A stretch of DNA of 42,363 nucleotides, from contig CAMAZB010000004.1 in the NCBI GenBank assembly GCA_945862785.1, forward strand, positions 1 to 42,363, written 5' to 3'. How positions within the stretch are numbered: the first letter of the stretch is position 1; each line of letters begins with the position of its first letter. The position numbers and the translations under genes were made by a program. The DNA comes from an uncultured Clostridia bacterium (GTDB lineage: Bacteria; Bacillota; Clostridia; Oscillospirales; Oscillospiraceae). Shown here piece by piece: positions 32,393-41,269 of the stretch. The notes beneath the pieces were generated by a model. It was not told the origin of the DNA and did not search any database. It saw nothing but the letters and a program-made list of their open reading frames with translations.

Positions 32393-33691
32393 TCAGCCCG
32401 CGTTGGCGGCGGACTCCCGTTCCTCGGGTTCATCCACAGCCCGGATGTCTGCGCCCAGAGCCCGGAACTTGGAAACAATGTCCTCATAGCCCCGTTCGAT
32501 ATACTGGACATTGCTGATCTCGCTCTGGCCCTGGGCAGCCAGGGCAGCGATGACCAGAGCGGCACCGGCCCGCAGGTCGTAAGCCTGGATGGGGGCTCCG
32601 GTGAGATGGTCCACGCCCTCCACCACGGCGGTCTTGTCGTCCACCTGGATATTGGCACCCATACGCTTCAATTCATCTACGTAGCGATAACGGCTGCTCC
32701 ACACGCCCTCGGTCACCAGAGAAGTACCCTCCGCCAGGGAGAGTGCAGCGGTGATCTGAGGCTGCATATCGGTGGGGAAGCCGGGATAAGGCAGGGTCTT
32801 GATGTTAGTCTTCTGGAGCCGTTTCATGCGGCGGACCAAAAGGGTATCCTCGTTTTCCTGCACTTCAACGCCCATTTCCACCAGCTTGGCGGTGATGCAG
32901 TCCATATGCTTGGGGATGATATTCTTCACCAGCACCTGACCGCCGGTTGCGGCCACGGCGGCCATGTAGGTACCCGCCTCGATCTGGTCGGGGATGATGG
33001 CATAGCTGCCACCGGTGAGCTGTGATACGCCCCGGATCTTGATGGTGTCGGTGCCGGCACCCCGGATATTGGCACCCATGGAGTTGAGGAAGTTGGCCAG
33101 ATCCACGATATGGGGCTCCTTGGCGGCATTTTCAATGACGGTATTGCCCTCGGCCATGACGGCGGCCATCATGATGTTCATGGTGGCACCCACGGAGACC
33201 ACATCCAGATAGACGTTGGCACCCTTCAGCCGGCCTGTGTTGGCGGAGGCGTGGATAAAGCCGCCCTCCACCACGACCTTGGCGCCCAGAGCGGTGAAGC
33301 CCTTGACATGCTGGTCGATGGGGCGGACACCGCCGAAGTTGCAGCCGCCGGGCATGGCGACCTCGGCCTGACCGAACCGGCCAAGCAGAGCACCGATCAG
33401 GTAATAAGATGCGCGGATCTTCCGGCTCAGCTCATAGCTGGTCCGGGTGGTGTGGATATGGGTGCAGTCGATCTCCACCGTGTGGGGATTGATGGAACGG
33501 ATGCCGGCGCCGAGCTGCTCCAAGATCTTCAGGCTCATGGTGACGTCGGAAATCTGGGGGATGTTTTCAATACGGCACACACCGTCCACCAGCAGTGCGG
33601 CGGGAATGATGGCGACCGCGGCATTCTTAGCACCGCTGATCTCCACTTCGCCAAACAGGGGCTTACCGCCCTGTACAATATATTTAGTCAA
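32393..33691 (-). CDS. murA: UDP-N-acetylglucosamine 1-carboxyvinyltransferase
   Basis: The 432-residue MurA adds enolpyruvate from PEP to UDP-GlcNAc, the first committed step of peptidoglycan synthesis in the cytoplasm. Motifs: SGAKNAAVAI near 18, the loop with the fosfomycin-reactive Cys in PGGCNFGGVRPIDQH (near 113), and RAGAALVIAALAAQG (near 392). The start is a TTG with GAGGG 8 nt upstream. It has its own promoter and lies between walI-like and walJ, an insertion relative to the Bacillus wal operon. Confidence 0.95.
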   Translation of the reverse strand: MTKYIVQGGKPLFGEVEISGAKNAAVAIIPAALLVDGVCRIENIPQISDVTMSLKILEQLGAGIRSINPHTVEIDCTHIHTTRTSYELSRKIRASYYLIGALLGRFGQAEVAMPGGCNFGGVRPIDQHVKGFTALGAKVVVEGGFIHASANTGRLKGANVYLDVVSVGATMNIMMAAVMAEGNTVIENAAKEPHIVDLANFLNSMGANIRGAGTDTIKIRGVSQLTGGSYAIIPDQIEAGTYMAAVAATGGQVLVKNIIPKHMDCITAKLVEMGVEVQENEDTLLVRRMKRLQKTNIKTLPYPGFPTDMQPQITAALSLAEGTSLVTEGVWSSRYRYVDELKRMGANIQVDDKTAVVEGVDHLTGAPIQAYDLRAGAALVIAALAAQGQSEISNVQYIERGYEDIVSKFRALGADIRAVDEPEERESAANAG

Positions 33692-33811
33692 ATCTTGACC
33701 CTCTCTTCAAGACAGTTATTCTTTTGTGAAGGCAGAGCCTGCTCCCATGGAGTCAGTTTGCCCGCGGGACGGAGCTTCATACCAAACAAATGGCAATACT
33801 CGTACATATTT

Positions 33812-33840
33812 AGCATACCACACCGTTCCGGGAATTGCAA
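33812..33840 (-). promoter_or_regulatory. Promoter of murA
   Basis: Leftward TTGCAA (33840-33835), 17-nt spacer, TATGCT (33817-33812). Transcription would start about 115 nt before the TTG start codon. Confidence 0.7.
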
Positions 33841-33928
33841 ACCTTTCCTTTGAGATGTAAACCAAAAACAAAAATATGGAAAAATCCAACAGGCTGTCGA
33901 TAACCCCGGAAATGTAGGAAAACGGGAA

Positions 33929-34019
33929 GGAAGGGTGTGCGCGGCTGGCCCGCAGGACGTTTCGGAGCGCAACCGGGCGTAGCCCGGCTCTTAGCGCGGA
34001 GATGAACCCAGGAAGGGTG
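33929..34019. repeat. Structured GC-rich element between walI-like gene and murA
   Basis: GGAAGGGTG occurs as a direct repeat at 33929 and 34011. Between lies a hairpin, CCGGGC-GTA-GCCCGG (33973-33987) nested in GCGC/GCGC (33967-33997). The rest of the 350-bp gap 33692-34041 holds the murA promoter and an AT-rich stretch. I see no convincing gene there. Confidence 0.4.
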
Positions 34020-34041
34020 CCCTGCGCCATTCAAATCCAAA

Positions 34042-34851
34042 TCAGCCGGTGGTCACAACACCGGTAATGCAGTTTACATAATAATCCTCTGTGTCGGTGG
34101 TAATACACCATGCCGGCACCAGCGTCAAAGCGGAGGCGGTGCTTTGCAGTTCATAGCAGGGGGAAATCCCCGCAATGGAGGATACCGCCGCCTGCCGTTC
34201 CCGCCGCATCTTCTGGAAAGCGGTCAAGGCCGCGGCGGCGGACAGGGGTTCCTGGTCATAGGAGGAGGCGGGGCCGTTTTCAGGCAGCAGCGTGCCGCTG
34301 ACGGCCATCAGCGTTCCCCGATCCAGGGTAAACGTGACAGTGCAGTTGAACACAGGCATCTTGCCCCGCAGGCATACGGCGGCGGCGGTGCCGCTGCCGT
34401 CGTCGTCCAGCATAAAGACCGGCTCATCGTAAGAGAATTGGCGGCAGAAGTCCCGGACCAGATTGGCACCGGCGTCACCGCTTCGGGCACAGGCAATGTC
34501 AAAGCTGCCGCCGGAGCGGAACTGGGCGGCGCCGCCGGTATTGCCGGTGTAGGCGTAAATCTCACCGCCCTGGTCGTTGCGGATGGGATTGCCACCCAGG
34601 AAGAAGGCGGCCACTTTCCGTTCCTGCTCCATGTCCCGGGGCAGGGACAGACCGGCGGGCGGGGCACCGGCAGGGATGCTGTCTGCCTCCAGAGTGATGC
34701 CGTCGGCGGCCAGCAGTTCCACCAGCTGCTCCTCTGTCTGGCGGCGGGAGACTCTTTCCGAGGTCTGGCGTATAGCCAGTGAGCCGGCCAGAAAGCCGTT
34801 CACCAGGAGCAGGATAATGATAATGATGTTTTTCAGCCGGTAACGGTCCAT
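34042..34851 (-). CDS. WalI/YycI-like regulatory membrane protein
   Basis: The 269-residue protein has a single N-terminal anchor (about residues 8-26, very Ile/Leu-rich) and an external domain ending LVPAWCITTDTEDYYVNCITG, reminiscent of the YycI/YycH-type fold (PepSY-like end). Position directly after the walH-like gene supports the call; sequence similarity to Bacillus WalI is weak. It likely sits in the membrane and modulates the WalK kinase. Confidence 0.7.
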   Translation of the reverse strand: MDRYRLKNIIIIILLLVNGFLAGSLAIRQTSERVSRRQTEEQLVELLAADGITLEADSIPAGAPPAGLSLPRDMEQERKVAAFFLGGNPIRNDQGGEIYAYTGNTGGAAQFRSGGSFDIACARSGDAGANLVRDFCRQFSYDEPVFMLDDDGSGTAAAVCLRGKMPVFNCTVTFTLDRGTLMAVSGTLLPENGPASSYDQEPLSAAAALTAFQKMRRERQAAVSSIAGISPCYELQSTASALTLVPAWCITTDTEDYYVNCITGVVTTG

Positions 34852-34875
34852 GGGCTCACCGTCTTTCTTGTGGTA

Positions 34876-36144
34876 TCAGTCTGCCAGCCAGCTTGCCTCC
34901 ACAGTGCCGGCGCCGTAGTCGGCGTAGCCGATGGACAGCTCGGCACCGGGATGGCGCTGGGCGATGGCCAGCGCTTGCCGCAGCGGCAGAAGGAGGGAGG
35001 GCGTCCCGGTGGCTGTGTAGCGGCAAATCCGCAGGGACAGGGCGGAAACCGCTTTGTGGTCAAGGGTGACTTCGGCGGCGCTGGAACCGTCGGAAAAGCG
35101 AACGGGTACGCCGCCCACATGGTAAGCGAAGGTCAGAGTGGTCAGGCTGCCGCTTTGCCGGATGCTCTGAAGGTACAGGACTTCATCTCCGGCGGTGGGG
35201 GCCAGCAGGCTGTTCAGCAGGGTACCTACACCGGCGACAGCCTCTTTCAGCGTTGGGACATCCCCGGCGGCTTCAATTGACAGCGTACCGTCGCCGCCGC
35301 TTTGATAGGTGACGCTCCCGTCGGGCCGGAGGCGCAGGGAGCGTCCGCTCTCGCTGATGACCTCTGTGCCGTTGTCGGTGTAGCGGTTTTTCGTGTTGGG
35401 ATTGAAGCGCAGATCCGCAAGCAGCAGGCTGTCATCCCAGGCGGGGATCTCACTTGTGAGAGAGGACAGAGACGGGGTTTGCTCCAGGAACAGGGAGCAG
35501 GGTGACAGGTCCGTGGCATTGATGTCTTGCTCTGCCAGGTCGGCGGCGAACATGGCGCTGCCCAGTTCATACTGGCTCACGGTCTGTTCCAGGCTTTTCA
35601 GTGAAACGGCGGTGGAACAGCGGAGATAACTTGTGTCTCCATCCCACAGGAACAGGGATACTGGGTCTTGCGGACCAGATACCACCAAATAGCGGGCAGA
35701 GGGTTCGCTTGGACTGTCGGTCCCGGCTGTTTCAGCCAGAATGGACAGGGGAAGAGTTGTAAGAAAGTCATAATAGACGGAGGTATTTTGCAGAGACTGG
35801 AGGAACTCTTCCTGTCCGCAGTGGGTGAACGTCCCAGTGGAGCCCAGAACTTCCCGCAGCAGCCCTCGGAGCAAATCGTCTTCGCCGGTGGTGGCGGTGA
35901 TGCTGCCGTACCGGCCGTAGGGACCGGAGACTGCGACCCGCACCGGCGCGGTCACGGGCAGGTCCTGCTGGGACACCGCGGAGCCGTCAGCTTGGGCGGA
36001 GCCGGAGAGAAAGCGGCGCAGGCTGGCCTCCGGGCTCAGGGAGTATAGCTGCGTCTGTGCAAAGAGCAGCACGGCGGACACGGCCAGCACCGTGATAGCC
36101 AGATTTTGCAGAAAGTCCCGGCGCTGTCGGCGCTTTTCGTTCAT
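34876..36144 (-). CDS. WalH/YycH-like regulatory membrane protein
   Basis: This 422-residue protein has one N-terminal membrane helix (about 18-35) and a large external domain of YycH type, with a Ser/Leu-rich body. ATG 36144 has GGAGGA about 6 nt upstream; a TTG six codons earlier overlaps it. It lies 31 nt after walK and 24 nt before the walI-like gene. In Bacillus, WalH and WalI together hold back WalK; that role here is inference from order and topology. Confidence 0.75.
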   Translation of the reverse strand: MNEKRRQRRDFLQNLAITVLAVSAVLLFAQTQLYSLSPEASLRRFLSGSAQADGSAVSQQDLPVTAPVRVAVSGPYGRYGSITATTGEDDLLRGLLREVLGSTGTFTHCGQEEFLQSLQNTSVYYDFLTTLPLSILAETAGTDSPSEPSARYLVVSGPQDPVSLFLWDGDTSYLRCSTAVSLKSLEQTVSQYELGSAMFAADLAEQDINATDLSPCSLFLEQTPSLSSLTSEIPAWDDSLLLADLRFNPNTKNRYTDNGTEVISESGRSLRLRPDGSVTYQSGGDGTLSIEAAGDVPTLKEAVAGVGTLLNSLLAPTAGDEVLYLQSIRQSGSLTTLTFAYHVGGVPVRFSDGSSAAEVTLDHKAVSALSLRICRYTATGTPSLLLPLRQALAIAQRHPGAELSIGYADYGAGTVEASWLAD

Positions 36145-36175
36145 GCCGTTCCTCCTCTCCAAATGATATGGGCCG

Positions 36176-37975
36176 TCAGGCCCGGGCGGTGCGGTCCTGA
36201 GAAATGGGCAGGGTCAGGCGGATCGTGGTGCCGGGCCCTTCGTGAGGCATCAGCTCCAGCTGGCCGTGATGCCGCTGGACGATCTCCAGGGCAATGGAAA
36301 GGCCCAGGCCGGTGCCGCCGGATTCCCGGGAACGGGCCTTGTCCACCCGGTAGAAGCGGTCAAAAATGTGGGCCCGGTCTTTTTCGGGGATACCGATACC
36401 GTCGTCACAGACCTCCATCCACACTGTCTCCTCGGTGGAGCCAGCGGTGATGCGGATGTGGCCGCCGTCGGGGGTGTACTTGATGGCGTTGCCCAGCACG
36501 TTCATCATGACCTGCTCCAGTCGGCTGCGGTCGCCCACGATGAGGGGCAGGCTCTCCGGCGGGTCGTAGCGAAGCTCGTGGCCCCGCTGCTTGGCGTTCA
36601 AAGCGTTGGCACGTGCTACGCTCTCAATGGCCTCCCCGAAGGGGAAGCGGGAGAGAACCAGCTCCGCCTTGCCGGAGTCCAGACGGCTGAGGGTCAGCAG
36701 ATCCTGCACGATATGGGTCATGCGGTCCGTCTCGGTGATGATGATGTCCAGAAAGCTGTTTGCCATGTCCGGGGGGATGTCGCCATTGGCGTCCCGCAGG
36801 GTCTCGGCATAGCTGCGGACGTTGGTCAGGGGGGTCCGCAGCTCATGAGACACGTTTGCCACAAATTCCTTGCGGCGTTCCTCGTTGCGGTGCTGCTCCG
36901 TCACGTCGTGGAGCACCACCAGTACGCCGCCGCTGGCTTTGTCTGAGAAGGGCGCCAGATAGACCTCCAGCGCCCGCTCTCCCACCTGCATCTGGGCCTC
37001 GGCGTAGTTGGGCCGCTGGAGAGCCAGCATGTCCTGGAATGGATACAGGGAGCCGAACAGTTCGGCGTAATTGGTGATCTCCCGGCTGGGGCGGTGGAGC
37101 ATAGTCTTGGCGGCGGGATTGCAGTGGATCACAGTGCCTTCGTGGTCAAAGGCCACCACGCCGTCGGTCATGTGGAGGAACAGCGTGTCCAACTTGTTGC
37201 GCTCGTTCTCCACTGCCGCCAGGGTACTTTGCAGGACGCCGGCCATCTCGTTGAAGGTGCCGGTCAGAATACCGATCTCGTCTGTGGATTCCACCGGTAG
37301 GGCACTGTCAAAATGTCCGGCGGCGATCTCCACGGCGCCTGCGGTCAGCTTTTCAATGGGGTCAACCATGGTCTTGGACAGCAGGAAGCTCAGCAGCACC
37401 GAGATTAGCAGGCCAATGACCAGTGCCTGCATAATGATCTGAAAAAGCTGGCTGTTCAGCCCGGAGACCGTGTCCTTGGAATCCAGAATATAAATAATAA
37501 AGGCGTTGTCTCCCCCCAGGATGGGCACAGCCACATCCATGTAGTCGGCAGTGATGTCGCTGGCGTCGCCCACCACAGTCTCGTCACCGCTGACGGCGGC
37601 ATTCCGGGCGGTGAGCAGGTTGGGACTCTGCTCCCTGGGCAGAGCGGACTCCTCCGCCGAGCCGGCGAGGTAGGCGCCGGTGACGCCGTCGAGTATAAAG
37701 TAATTCCGGGAGCGGTAGTCGATGCCCAGCTCACCGGCTTTGACATCCAGCATATTCTTCATAAGCTCGGCCCCGTCCGCCTGGGCGGCAGCGCTGCGGA
37801 GGTCCGTCACAAAGTCCCGCTGGTCCGCGCCGAACACACTGTCCATCTGCTCATAGAAGGTGTTGATAAAAAAGCTGGAGACGCTGGTGGTCAGAAACGT
37901 ACCCACCACAGCCATCAGGGAAGTAATGAGCAGCAGCAGGATCAGCGTCAGCTTCATGTGCAGGCTGCGAAACAT
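36176..37975 (-). CDS. walK: Two-component sensor histidine kinase WalK
   Basis: The 599-residue membrane kinase has TM1 (about 8-30), an extracellular sensor domain (about 31-175), TM2 (about 177-200), HAMP (about 200-252), PAS (about 258-360), and HisKA with the phosphorylated His377 in FVANVSHELRTPL. The HATPase domain has NVLGNAIKYTPDGG (N box), DDGIGIPEKD (G1) and GGTGLGLSIALEI (G2). It phosphorylates WalR to control cell-wall turnover genes. AAGAAGGTGAT precedes the ATG. Domain order matches Bacillus WalK. Confidence 0.95.
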   Translation of the reverse strand: MFRSLHMKLTLILLLLITSLMAVVGTFLTTSVSSFFINTFYEQMDSVFGADQRDFVTDLRSAAAQADGAELMKNMLDVKAGELGIDYRSRNYFILDGVTGAYLAGSAEESALPREQSPNLLTARNAAVSGDETVVGDASDITADYMDVAVPILGGDNAFIIYILDSKDTVSGLNSQLFQIIMQALVIGLLISVLLSFLLSKTMVDPIEKLTAGAVEIAAGHFDSALPVESTDEIGILTGTFNEMAGVLQSTLAAVENERNKLDTLFLHMTDGVVAFDHEGTVIHCNPAAKTMLHRPSREITNYAELFGSLYPFQDMLALQRPNYAEAQMQVGERALEVYLAPFSDKASGGVLVVLHDVTEQHRNEERRKEFVANVSHELRTPLTNVRSYAETLRDANGDIPPDMANSFLDIIITETDRMTHIVQDLLTLSRLDSGKAELVLSRFPFGEAIESVARANALNAKQRGHELRYDPPESLPLIVGDRSRLEQVMMNVLGNAIKYTPDGGHIRITAGSTEETVWMEVCDDGIGIPEKDRAHIFDRFYRVDKARSRESGGTGLGLSIALEIVQRHHGQLELMPHEGPGTTIRLTLPISQDRTARA

Positions 37976-38020
37976 ACCAAATCACCTTCTTTAAAGGATA
38001 GGAATGGAGAGAAGCGAGCG

Positions 38021-38731
38021 TCACACGGCAAAATAATAGCCAGCGCCGCGTCTTGTCAGTATGTACGACGGATTGGCGGGATCGGCCTCAATTTTTTCCC
38101 GCAGGCGCCGGACGGTTACATCCACAGTGCGGACATCATCGCCCACATAGCCGTAATTCCATACCTGCTCCATCAGGTCCACCCGGGAGTAGACCTTGTT
38201 GGGATGACTGGCCAGGAAGGTCAGCAGCTCGTATTCCCGCTGGGTCAGGTCGATGGGCTTTCCGTCCCGGAAGACCTGGTGGCTGTCGTTGTTGATGGCA
38301 AGGTCCCCGGCCACCGGCATGGCAGCGGCGGCGGCAGTGGCCACGGCGGGGGCGGCCATGGCGGTTCGGCGGATGTTGGCGCCCACCCGGGCGATCAGTT
38401 CCCGCATGGAGAAGGGCTTGGTAATATAGTCGTCAGCGCCGATTTCCAATCCCAGCACCTTGTCCGCTTCTTCCTCACGGGCGGTAAGGATGATGACGGG
38501 TACATTGTTGCCTTCGGCCCGCAGGGCCTTGCACACATCGAAACCGATCATCTTCGGCAGCATCACATCCAGCAGGATGAGGTCCGGATTCTCCGTCCGG
38601 GCCTTGTTCAGCCCGTCCTCGCCGTCGTAGGCCTCAAGGGTTTGATACCCTTCCCGCTGGAGGTTGAAACGCAGAATATCCACGATGTTCTTCTCATCCT
38701 CTACGATGAGGACGGTTTTCTGTTTGTCCAT
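38021..38731 (-). CDS. walR: Response regulator WalR (OmpR family)
   Basis: The 236-residue regulator has a receiver domain with acidic pocket EDE (11-13), phosphorylated Asp55 in LILLDVMLP and Lys105 in ITKPFS, and a C-terminal winged helix (LTQREYELL; SRVDLMEQVWNYGYVGDDVRTVDV; RRGAGYYF). The linker (about 122-142) is an unusual Ala/Met/Pro-rich stretch. It is the first wal gene and probably starts the wal operon. It binds DNA to control autolysin and wall genes. Confidence 0.95.
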   Translation of the reverse strand: MDKQKTVLIVEDEKNIVDILRFNLQREGYQTLEAYDGEDGLNKARTENPDLILLDVMLPKMIGFDVCKALRAEGNNVPVIILTAREEEADKVLGLEIGADDYITKPFSMRELIARVGANIRRTAMAAPAVATAAAAAMPVAGDLAINNDSHQVFRDGKPIDLTQREYELLTFLASHPNKVYSRVDLMEQVWNYGYVGDDVRTVDVTVRRLREKIEADPANPSYILTRRGAGYYFAV

Positions 38732-38757
38732 AGGAAGCCTCCAAACTTAAAATGGGA

Positions 38758-39306
38758 TCACAGGTCCAACTGCACTTTCGCCTTTAATACGGCGGCTACG
38801 GTCTTGGCGTCCTCAATCTCGCCGTTGAGACAGCGGTGGACCATCTCCTCAAAGGGGATGCGCTCCACATTCAGAAACTCGTCGGGGTCCAGGTGCTGTT
38901 CCTCCATGTGGAGGCCTTTCGCCAGGAACAGGTGCAGCACCTCGCCGTAGCAGCCCGGAGCGGGGATGATACGGCCCAGGGGCAGGAAAATGTCCGGCAC
39001 CGCGCCGGTCTCTTCCTTCAGTTCCCGCAGGGCACCGGTCACCGGATCCTCACCGGGATCCAGCTTGCCTGCGGGGATCTCCAGGAGAGTCCTGCCGAAC
39101 ACATAGCGGTACTGGGTCACAGTCAGCACGTTGTTCCGCTCGTCCAGGGCCAGCACGGCCACACCGTCCACATGGTCAACGACTTCCCGTGTGGCGGTCT
39201 TGCCGTTGGGCAGCAGCACCTCGTCTACATGGACGTTTAAAATTTTTCCCTCAAATTTATCCTCCCGGCGGAGTGTCTTTTCCGCCAGGTCCTTTGCGTC
39301 TATCAT
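38758..39306 (-). CDS. NUDIX hydrolase, ADP-ribose pyrophosphatase-like
   Basis: The 182-residue NUDIX protein has the box starting GKLDPGEDPVTGALRELK (about 95) followed by EETG, and the Pro/Tyr pattern typical of ADP-sugar pyrophosphatases of the NudF type, which cleave ADP-ribose to AMP and ribose 5-phosphate. ATG 39306 has GAGGTG 9 nt upstream; further upstream codons run through the smpB promoter region. It lies 26 nt before walR on the same strand, so they may share a transcript. Confidence 0.9.
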   Translation of the reverse strand: MIDAKDLAEKTLRREDKFEGKILNVHVDEVLLPNGKTATREVVDHVDGVAVLALDERNNVLTVTQYRYVFGRTLLEIPAGKLDPGEDPVTGALRELKEETGAVPDIFLPLGRIIPAPGCYGEVLHLFLAKGLHMEEQHLDPDEFLNVERIPFEEMVHRCLNGEIEDAKTVAAVLKAKVQLDL

Positions 39307-39406
39307 ATAGATGTACACCTCTTTGTTTGTTTTAAACCGTTGTGGAAAGAATATATTTTCAACAGTATACCACATTCCTTCCCAAATGGAAAGGCCGTTC
39401 TTACAC

Positions 39407-39435
39407 TTGAAGAATTTACCCGCCCATGGTATACT
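39407..39435 (+). promoter_or_regulatory. Promoter of smpB-ppiase-SDR operon
   Basis: TTGAAG (39407-39412), 17-nt spacer, TATACT (39430-39435). Transcription would begin near 39442, which rules out ATG codons upstream of that point as smpB starts. Confidence 0.75.
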
Positions 39436-39469
39436 ATATAAAATTCCGCAAAAATTCCCGGCGAAAGAG

Positions 39470-39943
39470 GTGGGCCCCACGGAGAAAAAGGGCATCAAGA
39501 TCGCGGCGCAGAACCGCAAGGCATACCACGACTACTTCGTGGAGGACAAGTATGAGGCCGGTATCGAGCTGTTCGGCACGGAGGTCAAGTCCATCCGGGC
39601 CGGTACGCTGAATCTGAAGGACTCCTACTGCACCGTCAAGGACGGCGAACTGTTCGTCCACAGTATGCATATCTCGCCCTATGAAAAGGGCAATATCTTC
39701 AACCGGGACCCGGTCCGTACCCGGCGGCTCCTGATGCACAGACGGGAGATCCGCAAACTCCACGCCCTTATCAAGCAGGACGGCTACACGCTGGTGCCCC
39801 TGTCCGTGTATTTCAAGGACGCCCGGGTCAAGGTGGAGATCGGCTTGTGCAAGGGCAAGAAGAACTACGACAAGCGGGAGGCCTCCGCCAAGCGTGATGC
39901 TGCCCGTGAGATCGACCGCACCATGAAAGAGAGGAATCGATAA
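39470..39943 (+). CDS. smpB: SsrA-binding protein SmpB
   Basis: The 157-residue SmpB binds tmRNA and helps rescue stalled ribosomes. It contains NRKAYHDYFVEDKYEAGIEL, GTEVKSIRAG, the RNA-contact LLMHRREIRKL and the basic tail KKNYDKREASAKRD. There is no ATG after the promoter. GTG at 39470 is the standard choice, but the ribosome site AAAGAGGTG overlaps it, while ACG at 39479 lies 8 nt after GAGG and would give (M)EKKGIK, the usual SmpB start. It is the first gene before a cyclophilin and SDR; ssrA lies 1.6 kb downstream. Confidence 0.93.
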   Translation: MGPTEKKGIKIAAQNRKAYHDYFVEDKYEAGIELFGTEVKSIRAGTLNLKDSYCTVKDGELFVHSMHISPYEKGNIFNRDPVRTRRLLMHRREIRKLHALIKQDGYTLVPLSVYFKDARVKVEIGLCKGKKNYDKREASAKRDAAREIDRTMKERNR

Positions 39944-39945
39944 TT

Positions 39946-40470
39946 ATGTCCAATCCCATTGTTACCATCACCATGGAGGACGGCCGCGTCATGACCGGCG
40001 AGCTGTACCCCGAGAAAGCCCCCAACACGGTCAACAACTTCATCTCTCTGGCCAATAAGGGCTTCTATGACGGCCTGATCTTCCACCGGGTCATCCCCGG
40101 CTTCATGATCCAGGGCGGCTGTCCCAACGGCAACGGCATGGGCGGCCCCGGCTATGAGATCAACGGCGAGTTTGCCGCTAACGGCTTCCGCCAGAACGAT
40201 CTGGTCCACACCACCGGCGTGCTGTCCATGGCCCGTACCATGGCCCCCAACTCCGCCGGCAGCCAGTTCTTCATCATGGTGGCTCCCGCTCCCCATCTGG
40301 ACGGCCAGTACGCCGCCTTCGGTCAGATCACCGAGGGCCAGGATATCGCCATCGATATCTCCCGGGTCCAGCGGAACATGATGAACGACAAGCCCAAGAA
40401 GGATGTCGTGATTGCGTCCATCCGGGTGGACACCCAGGGCGTGGAGTATCCCGAGCCCGAGACCCACTAA
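39946..40470 (+). CDS. Cyclophilin-type peptidyl-prolyl isomerase
   Basis: The 174-residue PPIase of the bacterial PpiB type speeds cis-trans change at proline bonds. The core motif is FHRVIPGFMIQGGCPNG (about 45-61), followed by GVLSMART and NSAGSQFFI; catalytic Arg, Phe, Met and Gln are kept. It has no signal peptide, so it is cytosolic. It starts 2 nt after the smpB stop. Confidence 0.94.
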   Translation: MSNPIVTITMEDGRVMTGELYPEKAPNTVNNFISLANKGFYDGLIFHRVIPGFMIQGGCPNGNGMGGPGYEINGEFAANGFRQNDLVHTTGVLSMARTMAPNSAGSQFFIMVAPAPHLDGQYAAFGQITEGQDIAIDISRVQRNMMNDKPKKDVVIASIRVDTQGVEYPEPETH

Positions 40471-40500
40471 ACCATCAAAATCATCAAAGGAGGCGGCCCT

Positions 40501-41259
40501 ATGAAAACTGCCATCGTCACCGGCGCATCCTCCGGCCTGGGCCGGGAGTTTGTCCGCCAGATCGCGGATGTGTTTCCTGAGGTGGAGTGCTACTGGCTCA
40601 TTGCCCGCCGGGCCGACCGGCTGGAGGAGCTGGCAGCCACCCTGCCGGACAAGCAGGTGGAGTGCTTGCCTCTGGACCTGTGCGATACCATGAGCTTTAT
40701 GGCGTATCAGGAGAAGCTGCGGCAGGAGGAGCCGGAGATTATCCTGCTGGTGAATAACGCCGGCTGCGGCTACCTGGGCAATATCGGGGAGATGGAGACC
40801 TCCACCCAGACCCGGATGATCGACCTGAACCTGCGGGCCTTGACCGCCGTCACCAATATGACGGTACCCTTCATGACTCCCGGCGGCTGCATCCTGAATG
40901 TGTCCTCCATCGCCTCCTTCTGCCCCAATCCCCGCATGACGGTCTACTCCTCCACCAAGGCATATGTCAGTTCCTTCACCGTGGGACTGGCGGAGGAGCT
41001 GCGGCCCAAGGGCCTCACCGCCACGGCGGTTTGCCCCGGCCCCATGCAGACGGAGTTTTTGGATGTCGGCGGCATCACCGGCAATTCCAAGACCTTTTCC
41101 ACGCTGCCCTATTGCGATCAGGTCCGCGTGGCGGGCGGCGCCCTCCGTGCCGCCCGGGCCGGCCGGACCATCTACACGCCCCGGCTGTTCTATAAGTTCT
41201 ACCGGGTGCTGGCCAAGGTGACCCCGGTCAAACTGATGGTCAAGCTGGCAAAAACTTAA
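40501..41259 (+). CDS. Short-chain dehydrogenase/reductase
   Basis: The 252-residue SDR has the NAD(P) motif TGASSGLG (7-14), NNAG near 80 (NAGCGYLG) and the catalytic YSSTK (Y and K near 154/158) with an upstream Ser in NVSSIAS. It belongs to the classical DltE/YqjQ-like group often annotated as general reductases. The start has AAAGGAGG about 8 nt upstream; it lies 30 nt after the cyclophilin. Substrate not predictable. Confidence 0.9.
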   Translation: MKTAIVTGASSGLGREFVRQIADVFPEVECYWLIARRADRLEELAATLPDKQVECLPLDLCDTMSFMAYQEKLRQEEPEIILLVNNAGCGYLGNIGEMETSTQTRMIDLNLRALTAVTNMTVPFMTPGGCILNVSSIASFCPNPRMTVYSSTKAYVSSFTVGLAEELRPKGLTATAVCPGPMQTEFLDVGGITGNSKTFSTLPYCDQVRVAGGALRAARAGRTIYTPRLFYKFYRVLAKVTPVKLMVKLAKT

Positions 41260-41269
41260 AAAAGAAAAA

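Noticed and set aside
33716-34030. Minus-strand frame of about 104 codons between walI-like gene and murA
   Set aside because: No ribosome site, no domain, it crosses the murA promoter and a hairpin element, and overlaps two other equally poor frames.
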